64,000 nt of DNA from Pseudomonas fragi (lineage in GTDB: Bacteria > Pseudomonadota > Gammaproteobacteria > Pseudomonadales > Pseudomonadaceae). The notes below the pieces were generated by a model. It was not told where the DNA came from and did not search any database. It saw only the letters and a program-made list of their open reading frames with translations. The DNA lies in NCBI RefSeq assembly GCF_025426255.1, contig NZ_CP104861.1, positions 1,178,001-1,242,000 of the forward strand, written 5' to 3'. Position 1 is the stretch's first letter. The number at the start of each line of letters is the position of its first letter. A program made the translations under genes and the position numbers. Positions 25,021 through 33,684 of this stretch are shown here, piece after piece.

Positions 25021-25036
25021 TGGCCCACGGCTTGCA
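25021..25036 (+). promoter_or_regulatory. Sigma-54 (-24/-12) promoter of dctA
   Basis: TGGCCCACGGCTTGCA has GG and GC separated by exactly ten bases and a perfect TTGCA -12 element. It lies 131 bases before the dctA ATG and faces it. Sigma-54 control of dctA through DctBD is established in several Pseudomonas and Rhizobium species. Confidence 0.82.
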
Positions 25037-25167
25037 ATAAGTGCGAGAGGTCTGCCGTAAGAGCAGCTCCAAAAACAAATCCCTCCAAGTACAGGAGGGT
25101 TCGCGCTTTAGGTATCACCAGTCTCAGACGGAATGATGATTGAGTGACGCACTTGAGGAACTTAGCA

Positions 25168-26502
25168 ATGACGACTCGTCAGCCACTGTACAAATCACTG
25201 TATTTTCAAGTAATCGTAGCTATTGCGATCGGCATCTTGCTGGGCCATTTCTACCCGCAAACCGGTGTTGCACTTAAACCGCTGGGTGATGGTTTCATCA
25301 AACTGATCAAGATGGTCATCGCGCCCATTATTTTCTGTACGGTGGTAAGCGGTATTGCCGGTATGCAGAGCATGAAATCGGTCGGCAAGACCGGCGGTTA
25401 TGCGTTGCTTTACTTCGAAGTCGTGTCGACCATTGCCCTGTTGATCGGGTTGATTGTAGTTAACGTGGTTCAGCCGGGCGCTGGCATGCACATTGATGTG
25501 TCCACGCTGGACGCAAGCAAAATTGCTGGCTACGTGACAGCTGGTGCGGACCAGAGCATCGTTGGCTTTATCCTCAACGTGATCCCGTCGACCATTGTTG
25601 GCGCCTTTGCCAACGGTGACATCCTGCAAGTGCTGATGTTCTCGGTAATCTTCGGTTTCGCCCTGCATCGCCTGGGTGCTTACGGCAAACCGGTACTGGA
25701 CTTCATCGACCGCTTCGCCCATGTGATGTTCAACATCATCAACATGATCATGAAGCTGGCGCCACTCGGTGCGCTGGGTGCCATGGCTTTCACCATCGGC
25801 GCTTACGGCGTAGGTTCGCTGGTGCAGCTGGGCCAGTTGATGATCTGCTTCTACATCACTTGCGTGCTGTTCGTGCTGATCGTGCTGGGCGGTATTGCCC
25901 GCGCTCACGGTTTCAGCGTTCTGAAGCTGATCCGCTACATCCGTGAAGAGCTGTTGATCGTACTGGGCACGTCCTCGTCGGAATCAGCCCTGCCACGCAT
26001 GCTGGTGAAAATGGAGCGCCTGGGCGCGAAGAAGTCGGTAGTAGGTCTGGTGATCCCGACCGGCTATTCGTTCAACCTCGACGGTACTTCGATCTACCTG
26101 ACCATGGCGGCCGTGTTTATCGCTCAAGCGACTGACACCCACATGGACATCACGCACCAGATCACTCTGCTGCTGGTGTTGTTGCTGTCGTCCAAAGGCG
26201 CTGCAGGCGTGACCGGTAGCGGCTTTATCGTGCTGGCTGCAACCCTGTCGGCTGTAGGCCACTTGCCGGTGGCAGGCCTGGCGCTGATTCTGGGTATCGA
26301 CCGCTTCATGTCTGAAGCCCGCGCGCTGACCAACCTGATCGGTAACGCTGTGGCAACTCTGGTTGTGGCCAAGTGGGTTAATGAGCTGGACTCCGACACG
26401 CTGCAAACAGAGCTGAACTCCGGCGGTCGCCCGCTGGAAGATACTCGCCCGCAAGATGACCTGGGTGTGGCCGAAGGCCCGGCCCCGGTGTTGTTGAAGT
26501 AA
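25168..26502 (+). CDS. dctA: C4-dicarboxylate:cation symporter DctA
   Basis: The start at 25168 ([14 protein letters not shown]) has GAGGA upstream; an in-frame GTG at 25144 is rejected. The 444-residue inner-membrane protein belongs to the DAACS/GltP fold: the serine-rich hairpin [14 protein letters not shown], the [12 protein letters not shown] motif, [19 protein letters not shown], and the substrate-binding [19 protein letters not shown]. These are the DctA residues for succinate, fumarate and malate uptake. A sigma-54 promoter lies upstream and a strong terminator downstream. The cognate dctB/dctD genes are not in the window unless MifSR-type proteins serve. Confidence 0.93.
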   Translation: MTTRQPLYKSLYFQVIVAIAIGILLGHFYPQTGVALKPLGDGFIKLIKMVIAPIIFCTVVSGIAGMQSMKSVGKTGGYALLYFEVVSTIALLIGLIVVNVVQPGAGMHIDVSTLDASKIAGYVTAGADQSIVGFILNVIPSTIVGAFANGDILQVLMFSVIFGFALHRLGAYGKPVLDFIDRFAHVMFNIINMIMKLAPLGALGAMAFTIGAYGVGSLVQLGQLMICFYITCVLFVLIVLGGIARAHGFSVLKLIRYIREELLIVLGTSSSESALPRMLVKMERLGAKKSVVGLVIPTGYSFNLDGTSIYLTMAAVFIAQATDTHMDITHQITLLLVLLLSSKGAAGVTGSGFIVLAATLSAVGHLPVAGLALILGIDRFMSEARALTNLIGNAVATLVVAKWVNELDSDTLQTELNSGGRPLEDTRPQDDLGVAEGPAPVLLK

Positions 26503-26514
26503 GTTTGAGCGCAT

Positions 26515-26543
26515 AAAAAACCCGTCTTCGGACGGGTTTTTTT
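26515..26543. terminator. Bidirectional Rho-independent terminator
   Basis: The stem ACCCGTC-TTCG-GACGGGT is flanked by a run of A and a run of seven T. It serves dctA on the plus strand and sprT (stop at 26552) on the minus strand. Confidence 0.92.
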
Positions 26544-26551
26544 ATGCCTGC

Positions 26552-27046
26552 TTATTCGACTCGGGTTTGGCCGCTGAACACCAAGGTCTGGCGGCAGCGT
26601 CGGCACAGATAGCCGCGGCCTTGCCTGACCAGTGCGTGACGCTGGGCCGAAAACGCGAAGTCGCTGTCCGGGCAGGGGCAACGGTAGATATAGCGCGTGG
26701 CGCTGCGCCGTTTGATTGCGTAGGTATGACAGCGATTGGGGGGCAGTTCGTACACCCCGCGCATGATCAATTGCCATTCTTCGCCGTGGGGTGCGATGCG
26801 CTCGCCAAACAGTTGATGGGCAATCAGGTGCGCCACTTCGTGGGGGACGGTTTGCTTGAGGAAATCTTCACTGTTTTCGCGGTACAGCTGCGGATTGAAG
26901 CGCAGCAGGTTTTCGTGCAGATGGGCGACACCGGCTTTTTGCCCGCGCAGCTTGAAGCTGACGACGGGGCGTTTGAAGGGGCGTTTGAAAAACACTTCAG
27001 CCTGTTGGAAACAGTCTTCGACGCGGGTATTGAGTGACTCGGGCAT
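26552..27046 (-). CDS. SprT-family zinc metalloprotease-like protein
   Basis: The start MPESLNTRVE at 27046 is chosen over in-frame upstream codons that lack family match. The 164-residue protein has the zinc-binding HEVAH motif in TVPHEVAHLIAHQLFG, a following conserved HGEEWQLIM, and a C-terminal zinc ribbon with CPCPDSD and CRRCR. This is the SprT/YpjQ layout related to eukaryotic Spartan proteases. Its cellular role in bacteria is not well defined. Confidence 0.92.
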   Translation of the reverse strand: MPESLNTRVEDCFQQAEVFFKRPFKRPVVSFKLRGQKAGVAHLHENLLRFNPQLYRENSEDFLKQTVPHEVAHLIAHQLFGERIAPHGEEWQLIMRGVYELPPNRCHTYAIKRRSATRYIYRCPCPDSDFAFSAQRHALVRQGRGYLCRRCRQTLVFSGQTRVE

Positions 27047-27134
27047 TCGATTCGGTTCTCCAGAGCAGGCGATTATGCCGCAAGCCGTGGTGGTTCCGAA
27101 GTATTGAGGTGCCGAATGGTCATGACGCAAAACC

Positions 27135-27229
27135 TGTAGCCGCTGCCGCAGGCTGCGATAAGGGTCGAAGGACCTTCAAAAATCAGGTCCGCTGCGCGAC
27201 CCATCGCAGCCTGCGGCAGCGGCTACAGG
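27135..27229. repeat. REPIN of the CTGCCGCAGGCTGCGA class, copy 1
   Basis: Outer arms TGTAGCCGCTGCCGCAGGCT and its complement pair perfectly over about 25 bases; the inner part holds a second hairpin (GGTCGAAGGACCTTC). It sits between sprT and the Yip1 gene. Relatives are at 29638, 38817, 43622 and 56180. Confidence 0.85.
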
Positions 27230-27238
27230 TAGTGCCTG

Positions 27239-27841
27239 CTAATTGGTATACACCGGCCCTACGCCCAGGCCCCAGACAATCACGGTAAACGCCATGATCG
27301 CCACCAGAACCACCAGGCCTACTGCCAGCACCGAACTTGAAAACAGAAAGCCTTCATCCGGATCGATGCTCATAAAGGTCGGCAAGCCGACATACAGTAA
27401 ATACACCGTGTAGCAAATGGCTGCGGTGCCTACCACCATACCCAGCCACATATGCGGATACAGCGCCGCCAGCCCGCCAATAAACAGCGGTGTAGCGGTA
27501 TAGGTGGCAAAGGCCACGCAACGCTGAAGGCTGGGTTGGGCATCGTAAGTACGGGCCATCCAGTGGACAAACGTGCCCATTACCGCGACGCCCGCAAGCA
27601 TTGCGATGTATGACATCAGGGTCATCCACAAAGCGCTGTCGAGGGTCAGCATCACCGGTGCGCGATTACCGATGACCCAGCCCACCTGGGTCGTGCCAAT
27701 AAACGCAGAAATGGCCGGAATCGCAGCCAGGATCAGCGTGTGAGTGAAGTACATATGGCCGATGCTTTCTTCTGCATCAGAACGGATCTCGCGCCACTCT
27801 TGATCGGGGTGGGTGAAAAGGCCCACTACGTGATGGATCAT
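27239..27841 (-). CDS. Yip1-family inner-membrane protein (DUF1282)
   Basis: The ATG at 27841 has AGGAG nine bases upstream; an in-frame upstream start at 27928 gives unrelated residues. The 200-residue protein begins MIHHVVGLFTHPDQEWREIR, the cytosolic entry typical of this family, followed by five or six membrane helices (ILAAIPAISAFIG, LMSYIAMLAGVAVMGTFVHW, AVGLVVLVAIMAFTVIVWGL). The function of bacterial Yip1-domain proteins is unknown. Confidence 0.88.
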   Translation of the reverse strand: MIHHVVGLFTHPDQEWREIRSDAEESIGHMYFTHTLILAAIPAISAFIGTTQVGWVIGNRAPVMLTLDSALWMTLMSYIAMLAGVAVMGTFVHWMARTYDAQPSLQRCVAFATYTATPLFIGGLAALYPHMWLGMVVGTAAICYTVYLLYVGLPTFMSIDPDEGFLFSSSVLAVGLVVLVAIMAFTVIVWGLGVGPVYTN

Positions 27842-28108
27842 GGCTGTCGCTCCTGTATGAGACGCATCGCCCCCAGTGGGACGCGTGCCGGTCGCGCAGC
27901 CAGAACGTATGAACAACCAGGCAGGCATGCGGCCTTAAACGCAAGTATAGGAAACCTGTCAGACAATAGAACCGGCCCTTTAGAGCATATTGTGCTGTCA
28001 GATACGGGCTTATCGCATTGGCGTCTTTAGGCGGCAAAGGGTTCGTTGGTTGCGTTTTTTTCGGTAAAATCTGCGGCTTTTGGTCTTAACTCGCGGAATT
28101 GAAGCGCT

Positions 28109-28933
28109 ATGGGCACTCTTTCGGTCTCTCAAAACAAACTCCAGAAACGCCTGCGTCGATTGACCGGTGAGGCTGTGGCCGACTTCAAGATGATTGAGCA
28201 CGGTGACAGGGTGATGGTGTGCCTGTCGGGCGGCAAGGACAGCTACACGCTGCTCGATGTGCTGCTGCACCTGCAAAAGGTCGCGCCGATCCAGTTCGAG
28301 ATCATTGCCGTGAACATGGACCAAAAGCAGCCGGGCTTCCCCGAGGATGTGCTGCCGGCCTACCTCAAGTCGCTGGGCGTGGAATATCACATTGTTGAAA
28401 AGGACACCTACTCGGTGGTCAAGGAACTGATCCCCGAGGGCAAGACCACCTGCTCGCTGTGCTCGCGCTTGCGTCGTGGCACCTTGTACACCTTTGCCGA
28501 TAAAATCGGCGCGACCAAGATGGCCTTGGGTCATCACCGCGATGACATCATTGAAACCTTTTTCCTTAACATGTTCTTTAACGGCACCCTCAAGGCAATG
28601 CCGCCCAAGCTGCGTTCCGATGACGGGCGCAATGTGGTGATCCGTCCGCTGGCGTACTGCAACGAGATGGACATTCAGGCCTACTCCGACTGGCAGCAGT
28701 TCCCGATCATTCCTTGTAACTTGTGCGGTTCGCAGGAAAACCTGCAGCGCCAGGTGGTCAAGGACATGCTCAAAGAGTGGGACCGCAAGACGCCGGGCCG
28801 CACCGAGAGTATCTTTCGCAGCTTGCAAAATGTGATGCCGTCGCAGTTGGCGGACCGTAACCTGTTTGATTTCGCGAGCCTGAAGATCGACGAAACCGCC
28901 GCGTCGCGATTCGTCAATCTGCTCAACCTGTAA
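28109..28933 (+). CDS. ttcA: tRNA 2-thiocytidine(32) synthetase TtcA
   Basis: The 274-residue cytoplasmic enzyme makes 2-thiocytidine at tRNA position 32. The PP-loop [10 protein letters not shown] activates the base with ATP, and two Cys-x-x-Cys pairs (CSLCSR and CNLCGS) plus a conserved [18 protein letters not shown] hold the iron-sulfur cluster site and substrate. Length and order of motifs are standard. The glycosylase gene follows after 19 bases and may share the transcript. Confidence 0.95.
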   Translation: MGTLSVSQNKLQKRLRRLTGEAVADFKMIEHGDRVMVCLSGGKDSYTLLDVLLHLQKVAPIQFEIIAVNMDQKQPGFPEDVLPAYLKSLGVEYHIVEKDTYSVVKELIPEGKTTCSLCSRLRRGTLYTFADKIGATKMALGHHRDDIIETFFLNMFFNGTLKAMPPKLRSDDGRNVVIRPLAYCNEMDIQAYSDWQQFPIIPCNLCGSQENLQRQVVKDMLKEWDRKTPGRTESIFRSLQNVMPSQLADRNLFDFASLKIDETAASRFVNLLNL

Positions 28934-28952
28934 ATTGCCGAGAGGAGAGGGC

Positions 28953-29624
28953 ATGCGCGACTACAAATGGCTGCACGAATACTGTTTGAATCGCTTTGGT
29001 TCGTCAGCCGCATTGGAAGCCCAGTTACCCGTCCCGAAAACTGCGGAGCAATTGCGCCATATCAGCGATGATCGCTACCTGTCGACCTTGGCCCTGCGCG
29101 TTTTTCGAGCCGGGCTCAAGCACAGTGTGGTCGATGCCAAGTGGCCAGTGTTTGAGGAGGTGTTCTTTGGCTTTGATCCTGAAAAAGTGGTGCTGATGGG
29201 TGCCGAGCATCTGGAGCGGTTGATGCAGGATGCGCGGATCATTCGCCACCTGGGCAAGCTCAAGAGCGTGCCTCGCAATGCGCAGATGGTGCTCGACATT
29301 ACCCATGAGCACGGCAGCTTTGGTGCGTTTATCGCGGATTGGCCGGTGACCGATATCGTGGGGTTGTGGAAGTACCTGGCCAAACATGGACATCAGTTGG
29401 GCGGTTTATCGGCGCCGCGCTTTTTGCGCATGGTCGGCAAGGACACCTTTGTGCCCAGCTATGACGTGGTGGCCGCGTTGAGCGCGCAGAAGCTGGTGGA
29501 CAAGGCACCTACCAGCCTGCGGGACCTGGCGATCGTGCAGAACGCGTTCAACCAGTGGCACGCAGAAAGTGGCCGGCCGATGTGCCAGTTGTCACAGATG
29601 CTGGCGCTTACGGTGAATCACTAA
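28953..29624 (+). CDS. DNA-3-methyladenine glycosylase I-like protein (divergent Tag)
   Basis: GAGAGGAGAG precedes the ATG at 28953. The 223-residue protein has the helical HhH-GPD-like core of Tag relatives, with FRAGLKHSVVDAKWPVFEEV corresponding to the Tag substrate-pocket region. It lacks the Tag N-terminal Cys-Trp motif and the matching C-terminal His/Cys zinc ligands, so it is a divergent member. Removal of 3-methyladenine is the family activity; whether this protein does so is unproven. It follows ttcA closely. Confidence 0.75.
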   Translation: MRDYKWLHEYCLNRFGSSAALEAQLPVPKTAEQLRHISDDRYLSTLALRVFRAGLKHSVVDAKWPVFEEVFFGFDPEKVVLMGAEHLERLMQDARIIRHLGKLKSVPRNAQMVLDITHEHGSFGAFIADWPVTDIVGLWKYLAKHGHQLGGLSAPRFLRMVGKDTFVPSYDVVAALSAQKLVDKAPTSLRDLAIVQNAFNQWHAESGRPMCQLSQMLALTVNH

Positions 29625-29637
29625 CACCGCAAATCCC

Positions 29638-29698
29638 TGCAGCCGCTGCCGCAGGCTGCGATAAGGGCCGCCATCGCAGCCTGCGGCAGCGGCTACAA
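29638..29698. repeat. REPIN of the CTGCCGCAGGCTGCGA class, copy 2 (minimal)
   Basis: This is the shortest copy: CAGCCGCTGCCGCAGGCTGC and its complement with only GATAAGGGCCGCCATC between. It lies between the convergent glycosylase and DUF2069 genes, where it may also act as a terminator. Confidence 0.85.
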
Positions 29699-29704
29699 GG
29701 GAGG

Positions 29705-31066
<1,362 letters not shown>

Positions 31067-31192
31067 GTGCGGGTCGCATCTTGCGTAAGGTGGCGGCTAT
31101 TCTACCCGCCTGACGGGCGCGCCTGAACCGTATGCGGTAAATGGCCGCTCGCTGATGGCTTTTTGTATGTATTCATCGAGAAGGATCAACAC

Positions 31193-31657
31193 ATGTTAAA
31201 GCGACTCATGGCAGTAGCTGCCGTCACTGCCACGTTATTGTTGGCTGGCTGCGGAAATGATTATGGGGTCGATCAACACGGACAGAAGATCGCCTCCGAG
31301 CGTCTGGATAAGCAATGGAAGGTCATCAACTACTGGGCGGAGTGGTGCGGGCCGTGCCGCATAGAAATCCCTGAGCTCAACGCGTTGGAAAAACAGCTGC
31401 AAGGGCAGTCGGTTGGGGTGTTCGGGGTTAATTTCGATGGTTTGCAGGGCAAGGAGCTGAGTGACGCGAGCAGTGCGCTGGGTATCACCTTTACCGTGCT
31501 GGCGCAGGATCCGGCTGAAGTGTTCGATCTGCCGCGCAGCGAAGCATTGCCGGTGACTTACATCATTGATGACAAGGGCAAGGTACGTGCGACCTTGATG
31601 GGTGAACAGACGGCGGCCGGGGTGTTGGCCAAGATCAAGGAATTGAAGGGGGTTTGA
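31193..31657 (+). CDS. TlpA/ResA-like thioredoxin lipoprotein
   Basis: GAGAAGGATC precedes the ATG at 31193. A signal peptide with lipobox LLLAGC places the protein in the cell envelope. The 154-residue product has the redox pair in WAEWCGPCRIEIPEL and a cis-proline region (LPVTYIIDDKGKV). Such proteins reduce or exchange periplasmic disulfides, for example in cytochrome c maturation. Partner unknown. It is divergent from arsC. Confidence 0.92.
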   Translation: MLKRLMAVAAVTATLLLAGCGNDYGVDQHGQKIASERLDKQWKVINYWAEWCGPCRIEIPELNALEKQLQGQSVGVFGVNFDGLQGKELSDASSALGITFTVLAQDPAEVFDLPRSEALPVTYIIDDKGKVRATLMGEQTAAGVLAKIKELKGV

Positions 31658-31665
31658 GTGATGCC

Positions 31666-31730
31666 ATCGCGGGCAAGCCCGCTCCCACAGCGTTCTGCGC
31701 TAATCATGTGGGAGCGGGCTTGCCCGCGAT
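31666..31730. repeat. Perfect 23-base inverted repeat, GCGGGCAAGCCCGC REP class
   Basis: ATCGCGGGCAAGCCCGCTCC and its exact complement are separated by AGCGTTCTGCGCTAATCAT. The element lies just after the thioredoxin lipoprotein stop and before the convergent META-domain gene. Confidence 0.88.
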
Positions 31731-31747
31731 TCAGGCGCCGCGGTGTA

Positions 31748-32152
31748 TCAGCCTTCTTCTGGCCACAGCCGTAGCGGCTTGCCTTCAGTTGGCCAGAAAC
31801 GCACCTGCTCAACCGGCGAGATGTCCCAGCGTTGTACGGTCTGCAGTGCTTCGAAGAACCGATGCTCCTGCTCCATCAGCGCCGGGGCGCAGGCTTTGCG
31901 GGTGCTGCCCACGCCACCAAAGGTCAGCTTGTCGCCGTCCAGGGTGTAAGGCGCGAACCAGTGATTGCAACCACCACTGCCATAGGCCCGGCCAGCATTG
32001 TCCAGGGTCACGGTCAGGTGGCTGCTGTCGATCAACGGACGTTCGCCAATCCACTCCAGGACGTAGGTTTGGTTCTGCTGCAACTTCACCGGATCACCCG
32101 CACAGCCCGCCAGGCTTGCGCCTAGCACAGCCAGCAGGATCAGGCGTTTCAT
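31748..32152 (-). CDS. META-domain (HslJ-like) lipoprotein
   Basis: The start at 32152 overlaps the stop of the upstream gene by four bases (ATGA) and begins MKRLILLAVLGASLAGCAG, a signal peptide with lipobox LAGC. The 134-residue product holds one META domain (SGGCNHWFAPYTLDGDKLTFGG, CAPALMEQEHRFFEAL). HslJ relatives are linked to novobiocin resistance and heat shock; the role here is unknown. Outer-membrane anchoring is predicted. Confidence 0.87.
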   Translation of the reverse strand: MKRLILLAVLGASLAGCAGDPVKLQQNQTYVLEWIGERPLIDSSHLTVTLDNAGRAYGSGGCNHWFAPYTLDGDKLTFGGVGSTRKACAPALMEQEHRFFEALQTVQRWDISPVEQVRFWPTEGKPLRLWPEEG

Positions 32153-32586
32153 GGCGCGGCCTTTTGGCATTGCGGGCACACGTGCTTGCTGCCTTCAGTG
32201 CTCCAGCCCAATTCGGCAATACGCGCCGAGGCTGCCGGTTTTTGCGCCTTGGTACCCAGTTTTGCGTCGACCGCAAACTCGAACTTCAACTCTTTGGCGC
32301 ACGTGTCACAGTTGACCTGCCACTCGTGAATCGCCAACTCGCCGAAAACCGGACCTTTGGTCACGGCAACCCACTGGCCACGCGGGTTGATCAGGTGGCG
32401 GACCTTGTCGACGCTCAGGCGCATGGACAGGGTCTTGCTGCCTTTGAGGGTGACAATCAGCACGTCACCGGCTTGAATCGAACCACCGTTGCCGGTGACT
32501 TGATACAGGCCTGGCGCCAGAGCGCGGCATTCAATCAGGGTGTGCTGCGGGTTAAGCAGGCTGTAGCGAAAATCGTGTTCGACCAT
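32149..32586 (-). CDS. Hypothetical protein with C-terminal zinc ribbon
   Basis: The 145-residue soluble protein has a beta-rich first half and two Cys-x-x-Cys pairs, CDTC near residue 93 and CPQC near residue 138, likely one zinc site. No signal peptide is visible. It is translated with the META lipoprotein through a four-base overlap. The family is not recognised by name, although it looks like a conserved Pseudomonas protein. Confidence 0.8.
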   Translation of the reverse strand: MVEHDFRYSLLNPQHTLIECRALAPGLYQVTGNGGSIQAGDVLIVTLKGSKTLSMRLSVDKVRHLINPRGQWVAVTKGPVFGELAIHEWQVNCDTCAKELKFEFAVDAKLGTKAQKPAASARIAELGWSTEGSKHVCPQCQKAAP

Positions 32587-32637
32587 GGGTCCTCCAAGTA
32601 AGCCGCTATGCTAGCACGCAGATATCAAAGTCCAGGA

Positions 32638-33627
32638 TCAACCTTCGATCAGGTTTTGCGCCGTACCGTTTTTCCAGGCCGCGATATTGCTCAGAGTAGT
32701 AGTGGCAATCGCACTCAGCGCTTCACGGGTCAGAAATGCCTGATGGGCGGTGATGATCACATTGGGGAAGGTCAGCAGCCGCGCCAGCACATCATCTTGC
32801 AAGGGCAGATCGGAGCGGTCTTCGAAGAACAGCTGCGCTTCTTCCTCGTATACATCCAGCCCCAAATAGCCCAATTGGCCGCTTTTCAGCGCTTCGATCA
32901 GCGCTGGAGTGTCGACCAGTGCGCCACGTCCGGTGTTGATCAGCATGGCGCCGTGTTTGAGGGTGGCGAGGCTGGTGGCGTTGATCAGGTGCTTGTTGTC
33001 TGCGGTCAACGGGCAGTGCAGGGAGATGATGTGCGACTCGGCCAGCAACTCGGGCAAGCTCACGTATCGAGCGCCCAGAGCCAGCAGTTCGGCGTTTGGG
33101 TATGGATCAAAGCACAGCAGCTTGCAGCCGAAACCGGCCATGATTTTGCCAAAAGTGGCGCCGATCTGACCGGTGCCGACCACGCCCACGGTTTTGCCCA
33201 CCAGATCAAAGCCGGTCAGCCCGTGGAGGGTGAAATCGCCTTCGCGAGTGCGGTTGTAGGCACGGTGCAGGCGTCGGTTAAGCGCAAGAATCAAAGCCAC
33301 GGCATGTTCTGCGACGGCGTGCGGGGAGTATGCAGGCACGCGCACCACGCTCAAACCCAGGCGTTTGGCCGCTGGCAGATCAACATGGTTGTAGCCGGCC
33401 GAGCGCAGGGCAATCAGTCGTGTGCGGCCTGCGGCCAGTTGCTCCAGTACTGGAGCGCTCAGGTCGTCATTGATAAACGGGCAGACCACTTCGTAATCAT
33501 GGGCCAGCGCCGCGGTGTCTAAGGTCAGGCGCGCCGGCTGGAAGTGCAGCTCGTTACCGTCAGGTTGTTCGGCGGCGGCGAAGCTGTCGCGGTCGTAGGT
33601 CTGGCTGCTGAAAAGGATTGTGCGCAT
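32638..33627 (-). CDS. ldhA: D-lactate dehydrogenase (fermentative, NAD-dependent)
   Basis: The start MRTILFSSQTYD at 33627 is chosen over an in-frame upstream codon. The 329-residue D-2-hydroxyacid dehydrogenase has the catalytic Arg in ALRSAGYNHVDL, the NAD site VGTGQIGATFGKIMAGFG, and the Glu and His in LDVYEEEAQ and NVIITAHQAFLT. It reduces pyruvate to D-lactate under low oxygen. It lies 57 bases after gacS on the same strand, the same order as in P. aeruginosa (PA0928-PA0927). Confidence 0.93.
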   Translation of the reverse strand: MRTILFSSQTYDRDSFAAAEQPDGNELHFQPARLTLDTAALAHDYEVVCPFINDDLSAPVLEQLAAGRTRLIALRSAGYNHVDLPAAKRLGLSVVRVPAYSPHAVAEHAVALILALNRRLHRAYNRTREGDFTLHGLTGFDLVGKTVGVVGTGQIGATFGKIMAGFGCKLLCFDPYPNAELLALGARYVSLPELLAESHIISLHCPLTADNKHLINATSLATLKHGAMLINTGRGALVDTPALIEALKSGQLGYLGLDVYEEEAQLFFEDRSDLPLQDDVLARLLTFPNVIITAHQAFLTREALSAIATTTLSNIAAWKNGTAQNLIEG

Positions 33628-33684
33628 GGGGTCTTCCTTGGTGGGTGTACACAGACCGTCTGTGAGAGCGGGCATGTGTTTGTT

